Source: Cladopsammia gracilis (lineage: Eukaryota; Cnidaria; Anthozoa; Scleractinia; Dendrophylliidae). Taken from it: 64,000 bases of DNA. The position numbers and the translations under genes were made by a program. The notes beneath the pieces were generated by a model, which saw nothing but the letters and a program-made list of their open reading frames with translations, was not told the DNA's origin and searched no databases. Of this stretch, positions 41,779-51,629 are shown piece after piece; the stretch's first letter is position 1, and every line of letters begins with the position of its first letter. The DNA lies in the NCBI GenBank assembly GCA_022457155.1, contig JAJGOT010000091.1, forward strand, positions 248,001 through 312,000, given 5' to 3'.

Positions 41779-42159
41779 TGTTTCGTGCCAGTTTTTTATT
41801 CACAGTCCATAGTGCCAAACTACATGATGTCAGTTCGAATTACCTAAACAAAACAACAGAATGCATGCTACATGTAGAAAAGTTCACAGTGAAAGCACCG
41901 AACGAACGGGTAAACAAGAGTCGTGCAAGAGGCAAAAATGTAACAGTACTTACTATTTGTCGTAGGGTAAATAACTAGCACGAAAAGCCGTAAACACAAC
42001 TTAATCCTAGCTTACGATGAAGATTTAACAGCGTTCAAATTTACGTGCTTCAGCAAAATATAAAGCTTTCATGCAAACATGGCGAAAACAAGGTCTTAGT
42101 CACGTGACTTGTAGCTTAATTCAGTCTCAGTCCACTCCGAGCGCAAACAGCGCGAAACA
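41779..42159 (-). repeat. BEL/Pao 3' LTR
   Basis: 381 bp, TG...CA ends, flanked on the left by GCATG. It differs from the other LTR at two positions noted by eye (a g/a and a c/t). The open frame within it is an LTR artefact. Confidence 0.95.
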
Positions 42160-42200
42160 CTCCGCGCAACCAAAAAGCTTCAAGCTCATGACGTCAGCAT

Positions 42201-43439
42201 TCAGTCGTCATCAACAACTGGGACAAGTACTATGAGTCTGTGAACCGCTCTTTCAATGCTTGTGTACTTTGCAGTGTCGCCCTGACACCGGTTCTTGTAC
42301 GATACAGTGACCCGGCGAACTTTGTTGTCGTGGCTGGGATGGACTTCAGTAACGATGCCGATCCTCCAAACACCTCGAAGAGCATTGCTGTCTTGCATCA
42401 AAACGACGTCCCCTTCCTTGACGTTCCTCCTTTCCACGTGCCATTTCGATCGTACGATTAGTCCCGGGAAGTAATCGCGGGTCCACTTTTCCCAGAAGCT
42501 ATGAACAACACGCTGGATGAAGTCAAGCTTGTATCTGTCCCCAACTCTTTGCTTAAATGGTCCCTGTGGCACGTCAGGAGAAGCTCTGCCGAGTAGCAGA
42601 TCATTCGGACAAAGGTAACTTCCATCATCTGGATGGGTTGGGTGACTACCAATCGACCTTTGATTAACAAGCTGCGCTGCTTCAAACATCACGGTTTGCA
42701 ACTCGCTAAAACTCATAACTTGATCTCCAACGGCCGCATTTAGCGCTTTCTTGATGGATTTCACCAATGCTTCTGTTACGCCGTTCATCCAGGGAGCATC
42801 ACCTGGAGTAAAACTCCATTCCATCTTATGCTTCACGCCGAATGCGTGGAGTTCGCGCTGGTCTAGCCCGCTGATAGCATCCTTTAACTCTTTAGATGCA
42901 GCCACGAGTTGGGTGCCACAATCGCTGTGGATCTTCTTAGGCCAGCCTCTGATACTTGAGAACCGCCGCATCACTTGAAGGAAGGAATCAGTCAAGTAAT
43001 CCTTGCTGACATCGACATGCACTGCACGGGAGGAGAAACAGACAAAGGTCACTCCATAGCATTTTCCGCGAACTCTCTTCTGCACCTCTCCCTTGATGGT
43101 AAATGGCCCGAAGAAATCTATTCCGACTGTATAGAATGGCGGCGAAGGCTGCAGTCGCTCCAAGGGCAGACTACTCATAACCTGGCCACTCAATCTTTGG
43201 AATTTCCTCTTGCATACGACGCACTTGTGACAAATGCTTTTGACTATCCTTTGGAGATTAGTAATCCAGAAACGACATCGGATTCTAGCAACAGCGGCAA
43301 CGCCAAGGTGTCCACCCTTCCTGTGTTCATCTTCAGCTATCAGTTGCGATAGACGGTGACTGAAGGGGAGAAGGATGAATTCCTGCCTGTTCCACGTCGC
43401 CTGCATCCAGCGTTCAGCTCTGCGACCTACTACAATCAA
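42201..43439 (-). CDS. BEL/Pao integrase
   Basis: 412-residue frame covering integrase. An N-terminal HHCC zinc-binding region (H39, H44, C73, C76; HRKGGHLGV, CHKCVVC) precedes the catalytic core with D108 (TVGIDFFG), D173 (IHSDCGTQ) and E223 (GVTEALVKS), a complete DDE triad. The C-terminal part has the WxxGxV-type segment (GVWRIGIVTEVHP) usual in BEL/Pao. It inserts the cDNA copy into chromosomes. In this copy it is separated from the preceding frame by a one-base shift near 43436, so it would not be made as part of the polyprotein without frameshifting. Confidence 0.92.
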   Translation of the reverse strand: MIVVGRRAERWMQATWNRQEFILLPFSHRLSQLIAEDEHRKGGHLGVAAVARIRCRFWITNLQRIVKSICHKCVVCKRKFQRLSGQVMSSLPLERLQPSPPFYTVGIDFFGPFTIKGEVQKRVRGKCYGVTFVCFSSRAVHVDVSKDYLTDSFLQVMRRFSSIRGWPKKIHSDCGTQLVAASKELKDAISGLDQRELHAFGVKHKMEWSFTPGDAPWMNGVTEALVKSIKKALNAAVGDQVMSFSELQTVMFEAAQLVNQRSIGSHPTHPDDGSYLCPNDLLLGRASPDVPQGPFKQRVGDRYKLDFIQRVVHSFWEKWTRDYFPGLIVRSKWHVERRNVKEGDVVLMQDSNALRGVWRIGIVTEVHPSHDNKVRRVTVSYKNRCQGDTAKYTSIERAVHRLIVLVPVVDDD

Positions 43440-44320
43440 GCCATCTTATACTTCGGACAGAGTCTAATAAACTTGCCCTCTTGGACGTCCTTAGCGATCG
43501 ACTCTTGCGCATCCCTGATCCAGAATCGTTCAGCCGCATCAACGTCTTCGGTCTTAAGCTCTCTCAGTCCGCTCACACCGCTGGGTGAGTGTTCGGCACC
43601 TTTCTTATAATGCTTATAAAGCTTCAGTATTCTAGCTGTAGTATTCATCAATAGCTCAATCTTACTGAACCTCCCGATGTCGATTCTGGCTGCCAACGTC
43701 TCTTTCTCCCTGGCGCTAACATTCATGACCACTTTGTGGCGCTCAGGTAGCTCTTCTACATTAGTATGTCTCGATACTGGCCACTCTTCTACTGGTTGCC
43801 TCAAAAACTCTGGGCCTCTCTGCCACGTGCTGCGTGGTCCTAGTTCCGTGGGGCTTTTCCCTCGAGTTACCCAGTCAGCAATGTTTAAGCTTCCTGCTAC
43901 CCAAAACCACTCCTGAGGACTTGTCTTCTCTTGAATTTCTCCGATTCGATTCGCTGCATAGGTATTGAAGCCATAGCTTTCCTTGCTTATCATGGCCTTG
44001 ACTATCTCGCTGTCTACAATGTGATAAACAGCAGTGAAGGTGTATCTGATTTCAGCCTGAACGAAAACTCTCAGTCGCTTGCCAATAACGGCACCACTCA
44101 GCTCAAGGCGTACAATGTCAACGACCTTGATAGGAGCTATCCTGTTTTTGCTGGCGATAATTCGTGCTTCGTATGTTCCGTTTTTCGTCAACCACCTTGC
44201 ATAGGCAACCGCCCCGTATGCATCGCCAGAGCCATCTGAGAAAACCACCAACACTGGGTCCCCAATCGCGTTGCTGGGTTTAATACATCTAGGGAACTCT
44301 ACTTCTTTTAACTGGAACAA
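43436..44320 (-). CDS. BEL/Pao RNase H and connection region
   Basis: 294-residue frame in the same register as the upstream RT frame, separated only by a TAG at 44339-44341. RNase H catalytic residues are all present: D29 (VFSDGSG), E73 (RLELSG), D103 (IVDSEI) and D149 (SLNIADW). It degrades the RNA strand during reverse transcription. It ends just short of the integrase zinc region because of the frameshift at about 43436. The displayed Met is internal to the polyprotein and not a true start. Confidence 0.9.
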   Translation of the reverse strand: MFQLKEVEFPRCIKPSNAIGDPVLVVFSDGSGDAYGAVAYARWLTKNGTYEARIIASKNRIAPIKVVDIVRLELSGAVIGKRLRVFVQAEIRYTFTAVYHIVDSEIVKAMISKESYGFNTYAANRIGEIQEKTSPQEWFWVAGSLNIADWVTRGKSPTELGPRSTWQRGPEFLRQPVEEWPVSRHTNVEELPERHKVVMNVSAREKETLAARIDIGRFSKIELLMNTTARILKLYKHYKKGAEHSPSGVSGLRELKTEDVDAAERFWIRDAQESIAKDVQEGKFIRLCPKYKMA

Positions 44321-44338
44321 CTCCTCGAAGAAAGTTAC

Positions 44339-47300
44339 CTAGTCGCGTCGCAGGTGTTCGGGAATGGGATCATCCCAATCCAGTTTCTCGTCCCGTCCCC
44401 AGAGCCTGCGAAGCATGATCTTTGCGCGAACCATGAAAGGGGATAATAGACCCATAGGGTCGTATATTCCGTTGACTTGAGAGAGAATCGTTCTCTTGGT
44501 TAGTGCTTCCGGGACGCTTTCTGGGATTTGCTCTCGAGATAAATCTGGCTGTGTGTGTATCTTTCGTTTCTTTTTAGAGAAGTTCGGTTTGATTCGGTAG
44601 CAAAGCGTGTCTTTAGAGGAGTTCCAATTCATACCAAGCACTCTTTCCAATTCTGTGGCGTCACTACTTGTGCCGGTCAAACCTCGCACGAGGTGCTGAT
44701 CTTCATGGTTCTGTATTTGAGCCCCGTGCTTTATTTCCAAGCCTTCTCCAGACATGATCCATCCCCTAATTCTGAACCCGCCAAGCTCAAGGATTTTGTC
44801 AATTTCAGATGTCAAGGTCAAGGCTTCCTGTCTTGTCTTAACGCTTTCCGGGATGTCATCCATATAGCTGTTTCTCAGAATAGTTTCACTGGAGCGTGGA
44901 AACTCATCTCTGCTCATTTCTGCTGTTTTGCGAAGCGCTACAATCGCTATGGTTCCTGACGGGCGGTCTCCCATGTTTACGGCAGTCATTACATATGTTT
45001 CAGGCTCTTTCTGGTCATCCAGGTCTCTCCACAGGAAACGATGGGTCATTTGATCTAACAGAGGTATATCAATGGAATGAAACATCTTCTGAATGTCTCC
45101 GATTACAGCTACTCTTTCCTCTCTAAACCTTAGCAAAACGCCGAGCAAATTATTCAACATGTCTGGGCCCTTGGCATAGTACTCGTTTAATACATGTCCC
45201 TGGAAGTTTGCACTACTGTTAAACACGATGCGGCAAGGAGTGGTCTTGCTTTCTGGTTTAAGAACTTCATGGTGCGATATGTAGAACACCGGTCCCTCGT
45301 AGTCTTTAATCTCTTTTTCGGTCAATTTGCGGGCAACACCTCTTTCAATCATACTTTCGATCTGCTTACTGTATACTGCGGCGTGTACTGTGTCTTTGCT
45401 GAGACGCCTCTCTGTGGCTTTCAGAGCGGATAAGGCAGCACTTTTGTTGTCTGGTAACGCTCTAGGATCCTTGATCCACGGGTAACCTGCTTCCCATTTC
45501 TTCTGATCTGCCTTATAGACAAGTTTGTCTTCAATAATCTTGTATTCCCTTTCCTCCTTTAGTGTCATGTTTTTTCCACCTGGATGACATTGTCCACATT
45601 TGCATGACCCACATCTTGGGTTGCATTCAACCCCTAACTGCTCCAACTTGTAGAAGTCATCCACTCGCACCATGGCATGATGGACAGTTGCGTGTTGCAG
45701 AACTTTTTTGGTCTCTTCGACGAGTGAAGGGTGTGTACCTCCTATTAGCGTTACATATCTGTTCTCTAGCAGCAACAAGTGTCCGGTCGCTTGCTTTCGC
45801 ACGGGGTGAAAGGCAGCGTACTCGTAGCCAATGAGACAGTCAACCTGTCCATTTCTCGGTCTGTCTAACTGATGAGGACTCGTGTTTTCAAACAGCTTCA
45901 CGATACCGTCTACCTCTATTGGTGTGATGTCTGTAGATATGCGGTCTATCCCAAGTACGCTTATGGCAACAACAGCATTAGCGTTGTCAATCAGGCAAAG
46001 TTCATAGCGGCAGGACTCTAGCTCTTCAACTGCTCCCCCAACCTTAACGATTTGAAGGTTGACTTTGTGTCCTGATAGGTTCATTAGTTTAGCTTGGTGA
46101 AAAGTTATGAAGGAGAGCGTGCTTCCGCCATCCCACAGTGTGTTCAGGGTGGTCCACTTGCCTCTTCCATTGCCTCCTTTAAGCTTCTGGAGTTGTAAAA
46201 GGATCTCTCCATCTCCGCCATTTGTCATTCCGAATACCTCATCACTATAGAGGGATATGCTGGATGCGTGTGCTTCGTGCAACATGTAGTGGTGAGGCAT
46301 ACCGCAACCGTCTTCTCTACACGTGAAGTTTCTTCTGCAGGATTTTGTTGTGTGGCCTTGCTCAAGACACCTAAAGCAAGCATTGTTCTCCCGAACCAAC
46401 TTAACCTTCTCTGACGCTGATTTGCTCTCAAAGGCTTTGCACCTCCATATGGGGTGCCCATGGTGGTTGGGGTGCATCCAACAACGCGGTTTTTCTTCAC
46501 TGGACTTTCTGTCAACTAATAAAGTATAGCTGGTCTCACTGATTCCCGCTCTAAGGTCGCAAAACTTGTATTCGATCCTCTCTCTAAATTCCAGCAGTAG
46601 GTTCAGGAGGGCTGGGAATTTATCCCTTGCGATCCCAGGTTGTGTCTTGCTGGTAACAATCTTTATCCACTCCTTCTCAATGGATTCCGGTAGCTTTTCT
46701 TCAATCATACTGACAATGGTGGAGTTACTGATTTCTTTTTCGAGGCTCAGACTCTTCAGATCTCTGTGCGCTCTTTCGATCACATTTATCATCTCAAGCG
46801 TTCCTTTAGGGTCTGCATCTACACTCCTTTTCAGCTTCTTTATCTCCAACATTATGGCGTCCACCAGCTTGCCTTCATCTCCATATTTCTTGTCGAGTCG
46901 CTCCCATATTCGTTCGATGTTTTCTCCTAAACCCTCTACTTCATCTCTTACTTCATTAGATAGGTAGTGCCGTAATACAAATGCTTCCTCACTAGGCTTG
47001 TAGAGCGGTTTAATGTGCTTTAAAAATTCCTCTTTAAATTTCGGGTACTTTCTTAAGTCTCCTTTAAATGGGTCAAATTTTATTTTCTCGAGTCTGATTC
47101 CACTGGATGGAACGGGCTTTTCATAGGGTGCAGCAGCTGATTTATCCTCTGGACTGTTTTGGCTGATAAAGATCTCCGCCCTGTCACAAATCTTGTAGTA
47201 CTTTTCGAGGATGGTTGCAATCCATTGCGACTCGCTTTCCATTGCGTCTTTGCTGGTAAGAGATCTCATGTACTCTTCTTGCGCCTTCTCGCAGGCAGAC

Positions 47301-47740
47301 ATCCTAATATCCAGTCTTTTCCGGGCGTCCTTAACTGCACCAACAAGATGCTCAGCGGTTGTAGCACTCGCAGTTGCTATAAGATTTTGGATGGTCTCAA
47401 TTGACGTCTGGATTTTAATTTCCTCCTGGTCTCTTCGAGCTAACAATTCTTCTATCCGTTCCTTTGCTTTAAGTCTAGCTTTCTCATTTTCTTCCTCCTT
47501 AGCAATTTCTGCCAATTCGCGTGACCTTATCTCCGCTTCCTCCGTCTCCCTACGAATTTTTAATTCCATTTCCTGTGCTTTAGCCGCGTTGGATTCTTCC
47601 AAATAGCTGTCTGTTTTCACTTCCATCTCACTAAATGTTCGATTTAGTTCATCAATCCATTGCTCATCGAGTTCATCCGCAGGAAGTAATTTCACGTACG
47701 CGTCGTGTTTGTCTTGAACTTCTTTCCATACAGCTCTCAA
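44339..47740 (-). CDS. BEL/Pao gag-protease-reverse transcriptase
   Basis: 1133-residue frame. Residues about 45-110 are a charged coiled coil of Gag. About 215-370 match the Gag region of BEL elements known as DUF1759 (KIKFDPFKGDLRKYPKFKEE). A zinc knuckle CFRCLEQGHTTKSC lies at about 455-468. An aspartic protease motif (LWDGGST, where D-S/T-G is more usual) lies at about 535-541. RT covers about 820-1000, with AVIGDIQKMFHSI and the catalytic YMDD at about 959-962. It ends at TAG at 44339-44341 in the middle of the polyprotein, likely a nonsense mutation. The N-terminus of Gag lies upstream in another frame (47745-47897). Confidence 0.93.
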   Translation of the reverse strand: MRAVWKEVQDKHDAYVKLLPADELDEQWIDELNRTFSEMEVKTDSYLEESNAAKAQEMELKIRRETEEAEIRSRELAEIAKEEENEKARLKAKERIEELLARRDQEEIKIQTSIETIQNLIATASATTAEHLVGAVKDARKRLDIRMSACEKAQEEYMRSLTSKDAMESESQWIATILEKYYKICDRAEIFISQNSPEDKSAAAPYEKPVPSSGIRLEKIKFDPFKGDLRKYPKFKEEFLKHIKPLYKPSEEAFVLRHYLSNEVRDEVEGLGENIERIWERLDKKYGDEGKLVDAIMLEIKKLKRSVDADPKGTLEMINVIERAHRDLKSLSLEKEISNSTIVSMIEEKLPESIEKEWIKIVTSKTQPGIARDKFPALLNLLLEFRERIEYKFCDLRAGISETSYTLLVDRKSSEEKPRCWMHPNHHGHPIWRCKAFESKSASEKVKLVRENNACFRCLEQGHTTKSCRRNFTCREDGCGMPHHYMLHEAHASSISLYSDEVFGMTNGGDGEILLQLQKLKGGNGRGKWTTLNTLWDGGSTLSFITFHQAKLMNLSGHKVNLQIVKVGGAVEELESCRYELCLIDNANAVVAISVLGIDRISTDITPIEVDGIVKLFENTSPHQLDRPRNGQVDCLIGYEYAAFHPVRKQATGHLLLLENRYVTLIGGTHPSLVEETKKVLQHATVHHAMVRVDDFYKLEQLGVECNPRCGSCKCGQCHPGGKNMTLKEEREYKIIEDKLVYKADQKKWEAGYPWIKDPRALPDNKSAALSALKATERRLSKDTVHAAVYSKQIESMIERGVARKLTEKEIKDYEGPVFYISHHEVLKPESKTTPCRIVFNSSANFQGHVLNEYYAKGPDMLNNLLGVLLRFREERVAVIGDIQKMFHSIDIPLLDQMTHRFLWRDLDDQKEPETYVMTAVNMGDRPSGTIAIVALRKTAEMSRDEFPRSSETILRNSYMDDIPESVKTRQEALTLTSEIDKILELGGFRIRGWIMSGEGLEIKHGAQIQNHEDQHLVRGLTGTSSDATELERVLGMNWNSSKDTLCYRIKPNFSKKKRKIHTQPDLSREQIPESVPEALTKRTILSQVNGIYDPMGLLSPFMVRAKIMLRRLWGRDEKLDWDDPIPEHLRRD

Positions 47741-47744
47741 CGTA

Positions 47745-47897
47745 TCGTGTTGTTACTGGAGTTTCGGCAGTCATAGCTTGGTTTAGGTTGTTAATCGCTC
47801 GGGTAAACTTTCCCTTTGCAGTTGCACGAAGTTTCTTCGCTGCTCCTTGTTCGCTCATATCCGTTTTTCCGTCCTCGCTTGTACTCTCCGTTGACAT
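47745..47897 (-). CDS. BEL/Pao Gag N-terminus, frameshifted from the rest
   Basis: An ATG at 47895-47897, 30 bp inside the 5' LTR, opens MSTESTSEDGKTDMSEQGAA and continues as AKGKFTRAINNLNQAMTAE, a plausible Gag N-terminus. The frame diverges from the 1133-residue frame near 47745-47760 within an AAC-rich stretch, so one small indel separates the two parts. Confidence 0.75.
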
Positions 47898-47926
47898 TTC
47901 GTCGGTAGATGCCTTAGTAATTCGAA

Positions 47927-48307
47927 TGTTTCGTGCCAGTTTTTTATTCACAGTCCATAGTACCAAACTACATGATGTCAGTTCGAATTACCTAAACAAA
48001 ACAACAGAATGCATGCTACATGTAGAAAAGTTCACAGTGAAAGCACCGAATGAACGGGTAAACAAGAGTCGTGCAAGAGGCAAAAATGTAACAGTACTTA
48101 CTATTTGTCGTAGGGTAAATAACTAGCACGAAAAGCCGTAAACACAACTTAATCCTAGCTTACGATGAAGATTTAACAGCGTTCAAATTTACGTGCTTCA
48201 GCAAAATATAAAGCTTTCATGCAAACATGGCGAAAACAAGGTCTTAGTCACGTGACTTGTAGCTTAATTCAGTCTCAGTCCACTCCGAGCGCAAACAGCG
48301 CGAAACA
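47927..48307 (-). repeat. BEL/Pao 5' LTR
   Basis: 381 bp, the promoter-side LTR for the minus-strand element, followed on the right by the target duplication GCATG. I could not identify a standard TGG-starting primer-binding site next to it. Confidence 0.93.
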
Positions 48308-48360
48308 GCATGATTTTAGACCATTAAATATTTTATTAGACTTTTTTCATTTTTAACTTT

Positions 48361-48960
48361 CTTTTTATTCTTTACTCCACTTTTATTATTACATACATGT
48401 ACATTTTTTTTAAGTTAAGAAGATAAGAAAAACTAAATATATTATATGCCCTATAATCAAATTACAATTTTTTTTTTAAGAAAAAGAGAAAACACACTAC
48501 TTAAGAAAGGAATAGAAACATAGAAGTAATATAGCTGTTACAAGATTGGTGAGACAGTGATTAATACTGAGCAAAATAGCATTAGTAAACTGCTCTTTTG
48601 AATTGTTTAGTATGGATATTAGGATATCATTCCTGACCAGTAATGGCATCCAGCAATTGTTGGACAAAATTTTCTTATGTTTGTTCTGAAGGAACTAAGA
48701 TTTAGATGTTGTAAGGATGTACCTCAAGTGGCATAATTATGTTGCTCAGATACAAAGGATATAGTGAGATTAGGTAGGTTGTTATCTACAATATGATCAT
48801 AAAATAGTTGGTAGGCATTTAATTTACAATGTCAGAAAGCTTAATAAGGCCAAGGTTCACATAATGGGGAGTAATATGATCCCAAAGTGGTATGTTGTTG
48901 ATGATTCTGACAACCTTATTTTGTAGCTTCACTAATTGTGATAACAGAGCTTTGTAATTA
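48361..48960 (-). pseudogene. LINE fragment A (RT C-terminal region)
   Basis: The minus-strand conceptual sequence, with many stops, shows the order IPLWDHITPHYVNLGLI...HNYATRGTSLQHLNLSSF typical of the region after the RT domain of CR1/L2-like LINEs. Strongly decayed. It is absent from the corresponding place in block 3. Confidence 0.6.
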
Positions 48961-49612
48961 TTACCAACAACAACAACAAACAAAAATTTTATTAGACATA
49001 TTAAACTGAAATACAGTTGTGCTGCAAATTAGCAAAGAAACGCTATTCAAGGCAGTGAAAAGTAATCTAATTGAAAATAATGAAAGTGAGACAATATAAT
49101 AAAATAGAAGCTGATCTTTACTGTAAAGTTACAGATTAGATGAAATCATGATGTTGGTGGCAGAAACAGGAAATAAATGAAATATGCAAATTATAACATT
49201 TTCATTTGCTTAATATCACAAAGTATTTGGGGAACATCAATATAGTCATCTGTTTTCTGAAGAATCTCCAGAAGAATTTGTTTAATTTTCGATTTGAATT
49301 GAGATTTCTTCAATGATTTCAGAGATTTAACGGTAGGTAGTCCGTTCCATACCATATCACCAGTTCTCGCAAATGATTTTTTCATTTTTTCCCCACAATA
49401 CACAACCATAGGTACATGTAAGATAAATACTTATCAAAGATTGGGTTTTTACATGTCCTTTAAAGTTTCGCGATAATATATTTACATTTTTACTAATTTT
49501 ACTACTAATATAATCAATATGGTCATGCCATGACAGGAAACAATCAATAACTAATCCAAAATATTTAATACTACAGACTTGACTTAACTTAACTTGGACT
49601 TAATTGAACTCA
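48961..49612 (-). pseudogene. LINE fragment B with (TTG)n 3' tail
   Basis: Minus strand. The frame 49409-49191 reads SFARTGDMVWNGLPTVKSLK and SQFKSKIKQILLE, the extreme C-terminus of a LINE ORF2. The 3' UTR follows to 48961, ending with taataaaatttttgtttg and TTG repeats. 5'-truncated. Fragments A and B together fill the gap between 48360 and 49613 in the zf2 upstream flank. Confidence 0.75.
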
Positions 49613-49871
49613 ACTTGGACGTTCTCACCAGTGTTTGGAAATAACATCATGTCTTCCATTTGCTTGTTTTTCAGATCAGTGCTCAAAATTGAAGAACATG
49701 CAGATGATAATGTTGCATATTGGCTACAAATTTCAATGGGACAGTGACTCTGACAAATTTAGCAATATCTATTCAGGGAAAGATGACCTTAAAATGTAAA
49801 AACTGTGGCAAATGTATGAATTGTGCAGATGTATATAAAGGTGGTCAAACCAGTGCAGTCAGTGTGATAAA

Positions 49872-51629
49872 ATGGCAGGAAGTCTGAAGTTGCACAAGAT
49901 TGCACATTGTGGGGAGAAACCTTTTGCATGCGACCAGTGTGGCAAGTTTTTTACTAGAGCAGGAAGTCTAAGGGAACACAAACGAACACACAGTGGAGAG
50001 AAACCTTTTGAATGCGATCAATGTGGCAAGTGTTTCAATAAAGCAGGAAACCTAAAGGTACACAAACGAACACACAGTGGAGAGAAACCTTTTGAATGTG
50101 ATCAATGTGGCAAGTGTTTTACTGTAGCAGGACATCTAAAGGGACACAAACGAACACACAGTGGAGAGAAACCTTTCGAATGTGATCAATGTGGCAAGTG
50201 TTTTACTCAAGCAGGAAGTCTAAAGGAACACAAACGAACACACAGTGGAGAAAAACCTTTTGAATGCGATCAACGTGGCAAGTGTTTTACTCATGCAGTA
50301 AGTCTAAAGGAACACAAACGAACACACAGTGGAGAGAAACCCTTTGAATGTGATCAATGTGGCAAGTGTTTTACTCAAGCAGGAAGTCTAAAGGAACACA
50401 AACGAACACACAGTGGAGAAAAACCTTTTGAATGCGATCAATGTGGCAAGTGTTTTACTCATGCAGTAGGTCTAAAGGTACACAAACGAACACACAGTGG
50501 AGAGAAACCTTTTGAATGTGATCAATGTGGCAAGTGTTTTACTCAAGCAGGAAGCCTAAAGGAACACAAACGAACACACAGTGGAGAAAAACCTTTTGAA
50601 TGCGATCAATGTGGCAAGTGTTTTACTCATGCAGTAGGTCTAAAGGTACACAAACGAACACACAGTGGAGAGAAACCTTTTGAATGTGATCAATGTGGCA
50701 AGTGTTTTACTCAAGCAGGAAGTCTTAATGGACACAAACGAACACACAGTGGAGAGAAACCTTTTGAATGTGATCAATGTGGCAAGCACTTTACTCAAGC
50801 AGGAAATCTAAAGGGACACAAACGAACACACAGTGGAGAAAAACCTTTTGAATGTGACCAATGTGGCAAGCACTTTACTCAAGCAGGAAATCTAAAGGGA
50901 CACAAACGAACACACAGTGGAGAGAAACCTTTTAAATGCGATCAATGTGGGAAGTGTTATACTCTAGCAGGAAGTCTTACGGTACATAAACGAATACACA
51001 GTGGAGAGAAACTTTTTAAATGCGATCAATGTGGGAAGTGTTTTACTAAAGCAGGAAGTCTAAAGGTACACAAACGAACACACAGTGGAGAAAAACCTTT
51101 TGAATGTGACCAATGTGGCAAGCACTTTACTGGAGCAGGAAATCTAAAGGGACACAAACGATTAACACACAGTGGAGAGAAACCTTTTGAATGCGATCAA
51201 TGTGGGAAGTGTTTTACTGTAGCAGGAAGTCTAAAGTTACATAAACGAATACACAGTGGAGAGAAACCTTTTGAATGCGATCAATGTGGCAAATGCTTTA
51301 CTCGAGTAGGACATCTAAAGGAACACAAACGAACACACAGTGGAGAAAAACCTTTTGAATGTGACCAGTGTGGCACGTGTTTTACTCAAGCAGGAACTCT
51401 AAAGGGACACAAACGAATACACAGTGGAGAGAAACCTTTTGAATGCGATCAATGTGGCAAGTGTTTTACTTTAGCAAAATATCTAAAGGGACACAAACGA
51501 ACACACAGTGGAGAAAAACCTTTTGAATGCGATCAATGTGGCAAAGGGACATTTACTTTCAAGCAACATGGCAATGTTTTTAGTATCAGTGAATTCTTAA
51601 CTGACATTTATCAAATCAAACAGGAGTGA
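49872..51629 (+). CDS. zf2: 19-20 finger C2H2 zinc-finger protein
   Basis: A 585-residue frame of tandem 28-residue C2H2 fingers with THSGEKP linkers, a sequence-specific nuclear DNA-binding protein by family. After a partial leader (MAGSLKLHKIAH) there are 19 fingers. Finger 6 has lost a zinc ligand (CDQRGK). One near residue 420 has an extra residue between its two His (HKRLTH). The last, partial unit runs into the tail [16 protein letters not shown] shared with zf1. Pairs of fingers with TQAGSLKEH and THAVGLKVH helices repeat in tandem, and two adjacent TQAGNLKGH fingers are identical, showing recent internal 84- and 168-bp duplications. The ATG at 49872 is the first in this frame after an upstream TAA. 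No N-terminal effector domain is visible. Confidence 0.87.
   Translation: MAGSLKLHKIAHCGEKPFACDQCGKFFTRAGSLREHKRTHSGEKPFECDQCGKCFNKAGNLKVHKRTHSGEKPFECDQCGKCFTVAGHLKGHKRTHSGEKPFECDQCGKCFTQAGSLKEHKRTHSGEKPFECDQRGKCFTHAVSLKEHKRTHSGEKPFECDQCGKCFTQAGSLKEHKRTHSGEKPFECDQCGKCFTHAVGLKVHKRTHSGEKPFECDQCGKCFTQAGSLKEHKRTHSGEKPFECDQCGKCFTHAVGLKVHKRTHSGEKPFECDQCGKCFTQAGSLNGHKRTHSGEKPFECDQCGKHFTQAGNLKGHKRTHSGEKPFECDQCGKHFTQAGNLKGHKRTHSGEKPFKCDQCGKCYTLAGSLTVHKRIHSGEKLFKCDQCGKCFTKAGSLKVHKRTHSGEKPFECDQCGKHFTGAGNLKGHKRLTHSGEKPFECDQCGKCFTVAGSLKLHKRIHSGEKPFECDQCGKCFTRVGHLKEHKRTHSGEKPFECDQCGTCFTQAGTLKGHKRIHSGEKPFECDQCGKCFTLAKYLKGHKRTHSGEKPFECDQCGKGTFTFKQHGNVFSISEFLTDIYQIKQE

Larger units (their letters stand above)
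41779..48307 (-). mobile_element. BEL/Pao LTR retrotransposon, nearly complete
   Basis: 6529 bp on the minus strand with two 381-bp LTRs (TGTTTCGTGCC...GCGCGAAACA), a 5-bp target duplication GCATG (41774-41778, 48308-48312), and gag, protease, RT, RNase H and integrase in the normal order. By eye the LTRs differ at two positions, so insertion is recent. The copy carries three lesions (gag frameshift near 47745-47760, TAG at 44339-44341, frameshift near 43436). The insertion site is intact in block 3 (62804-62808). Confidence 0.95.

Noticed and set aside
41778..41978. ORF of 66 codons in the BEL/Pao LTR (repeated at 47908-48126)
   Set aside because: Lies entirely within LTR sequence and is antisense to the element; no domain.
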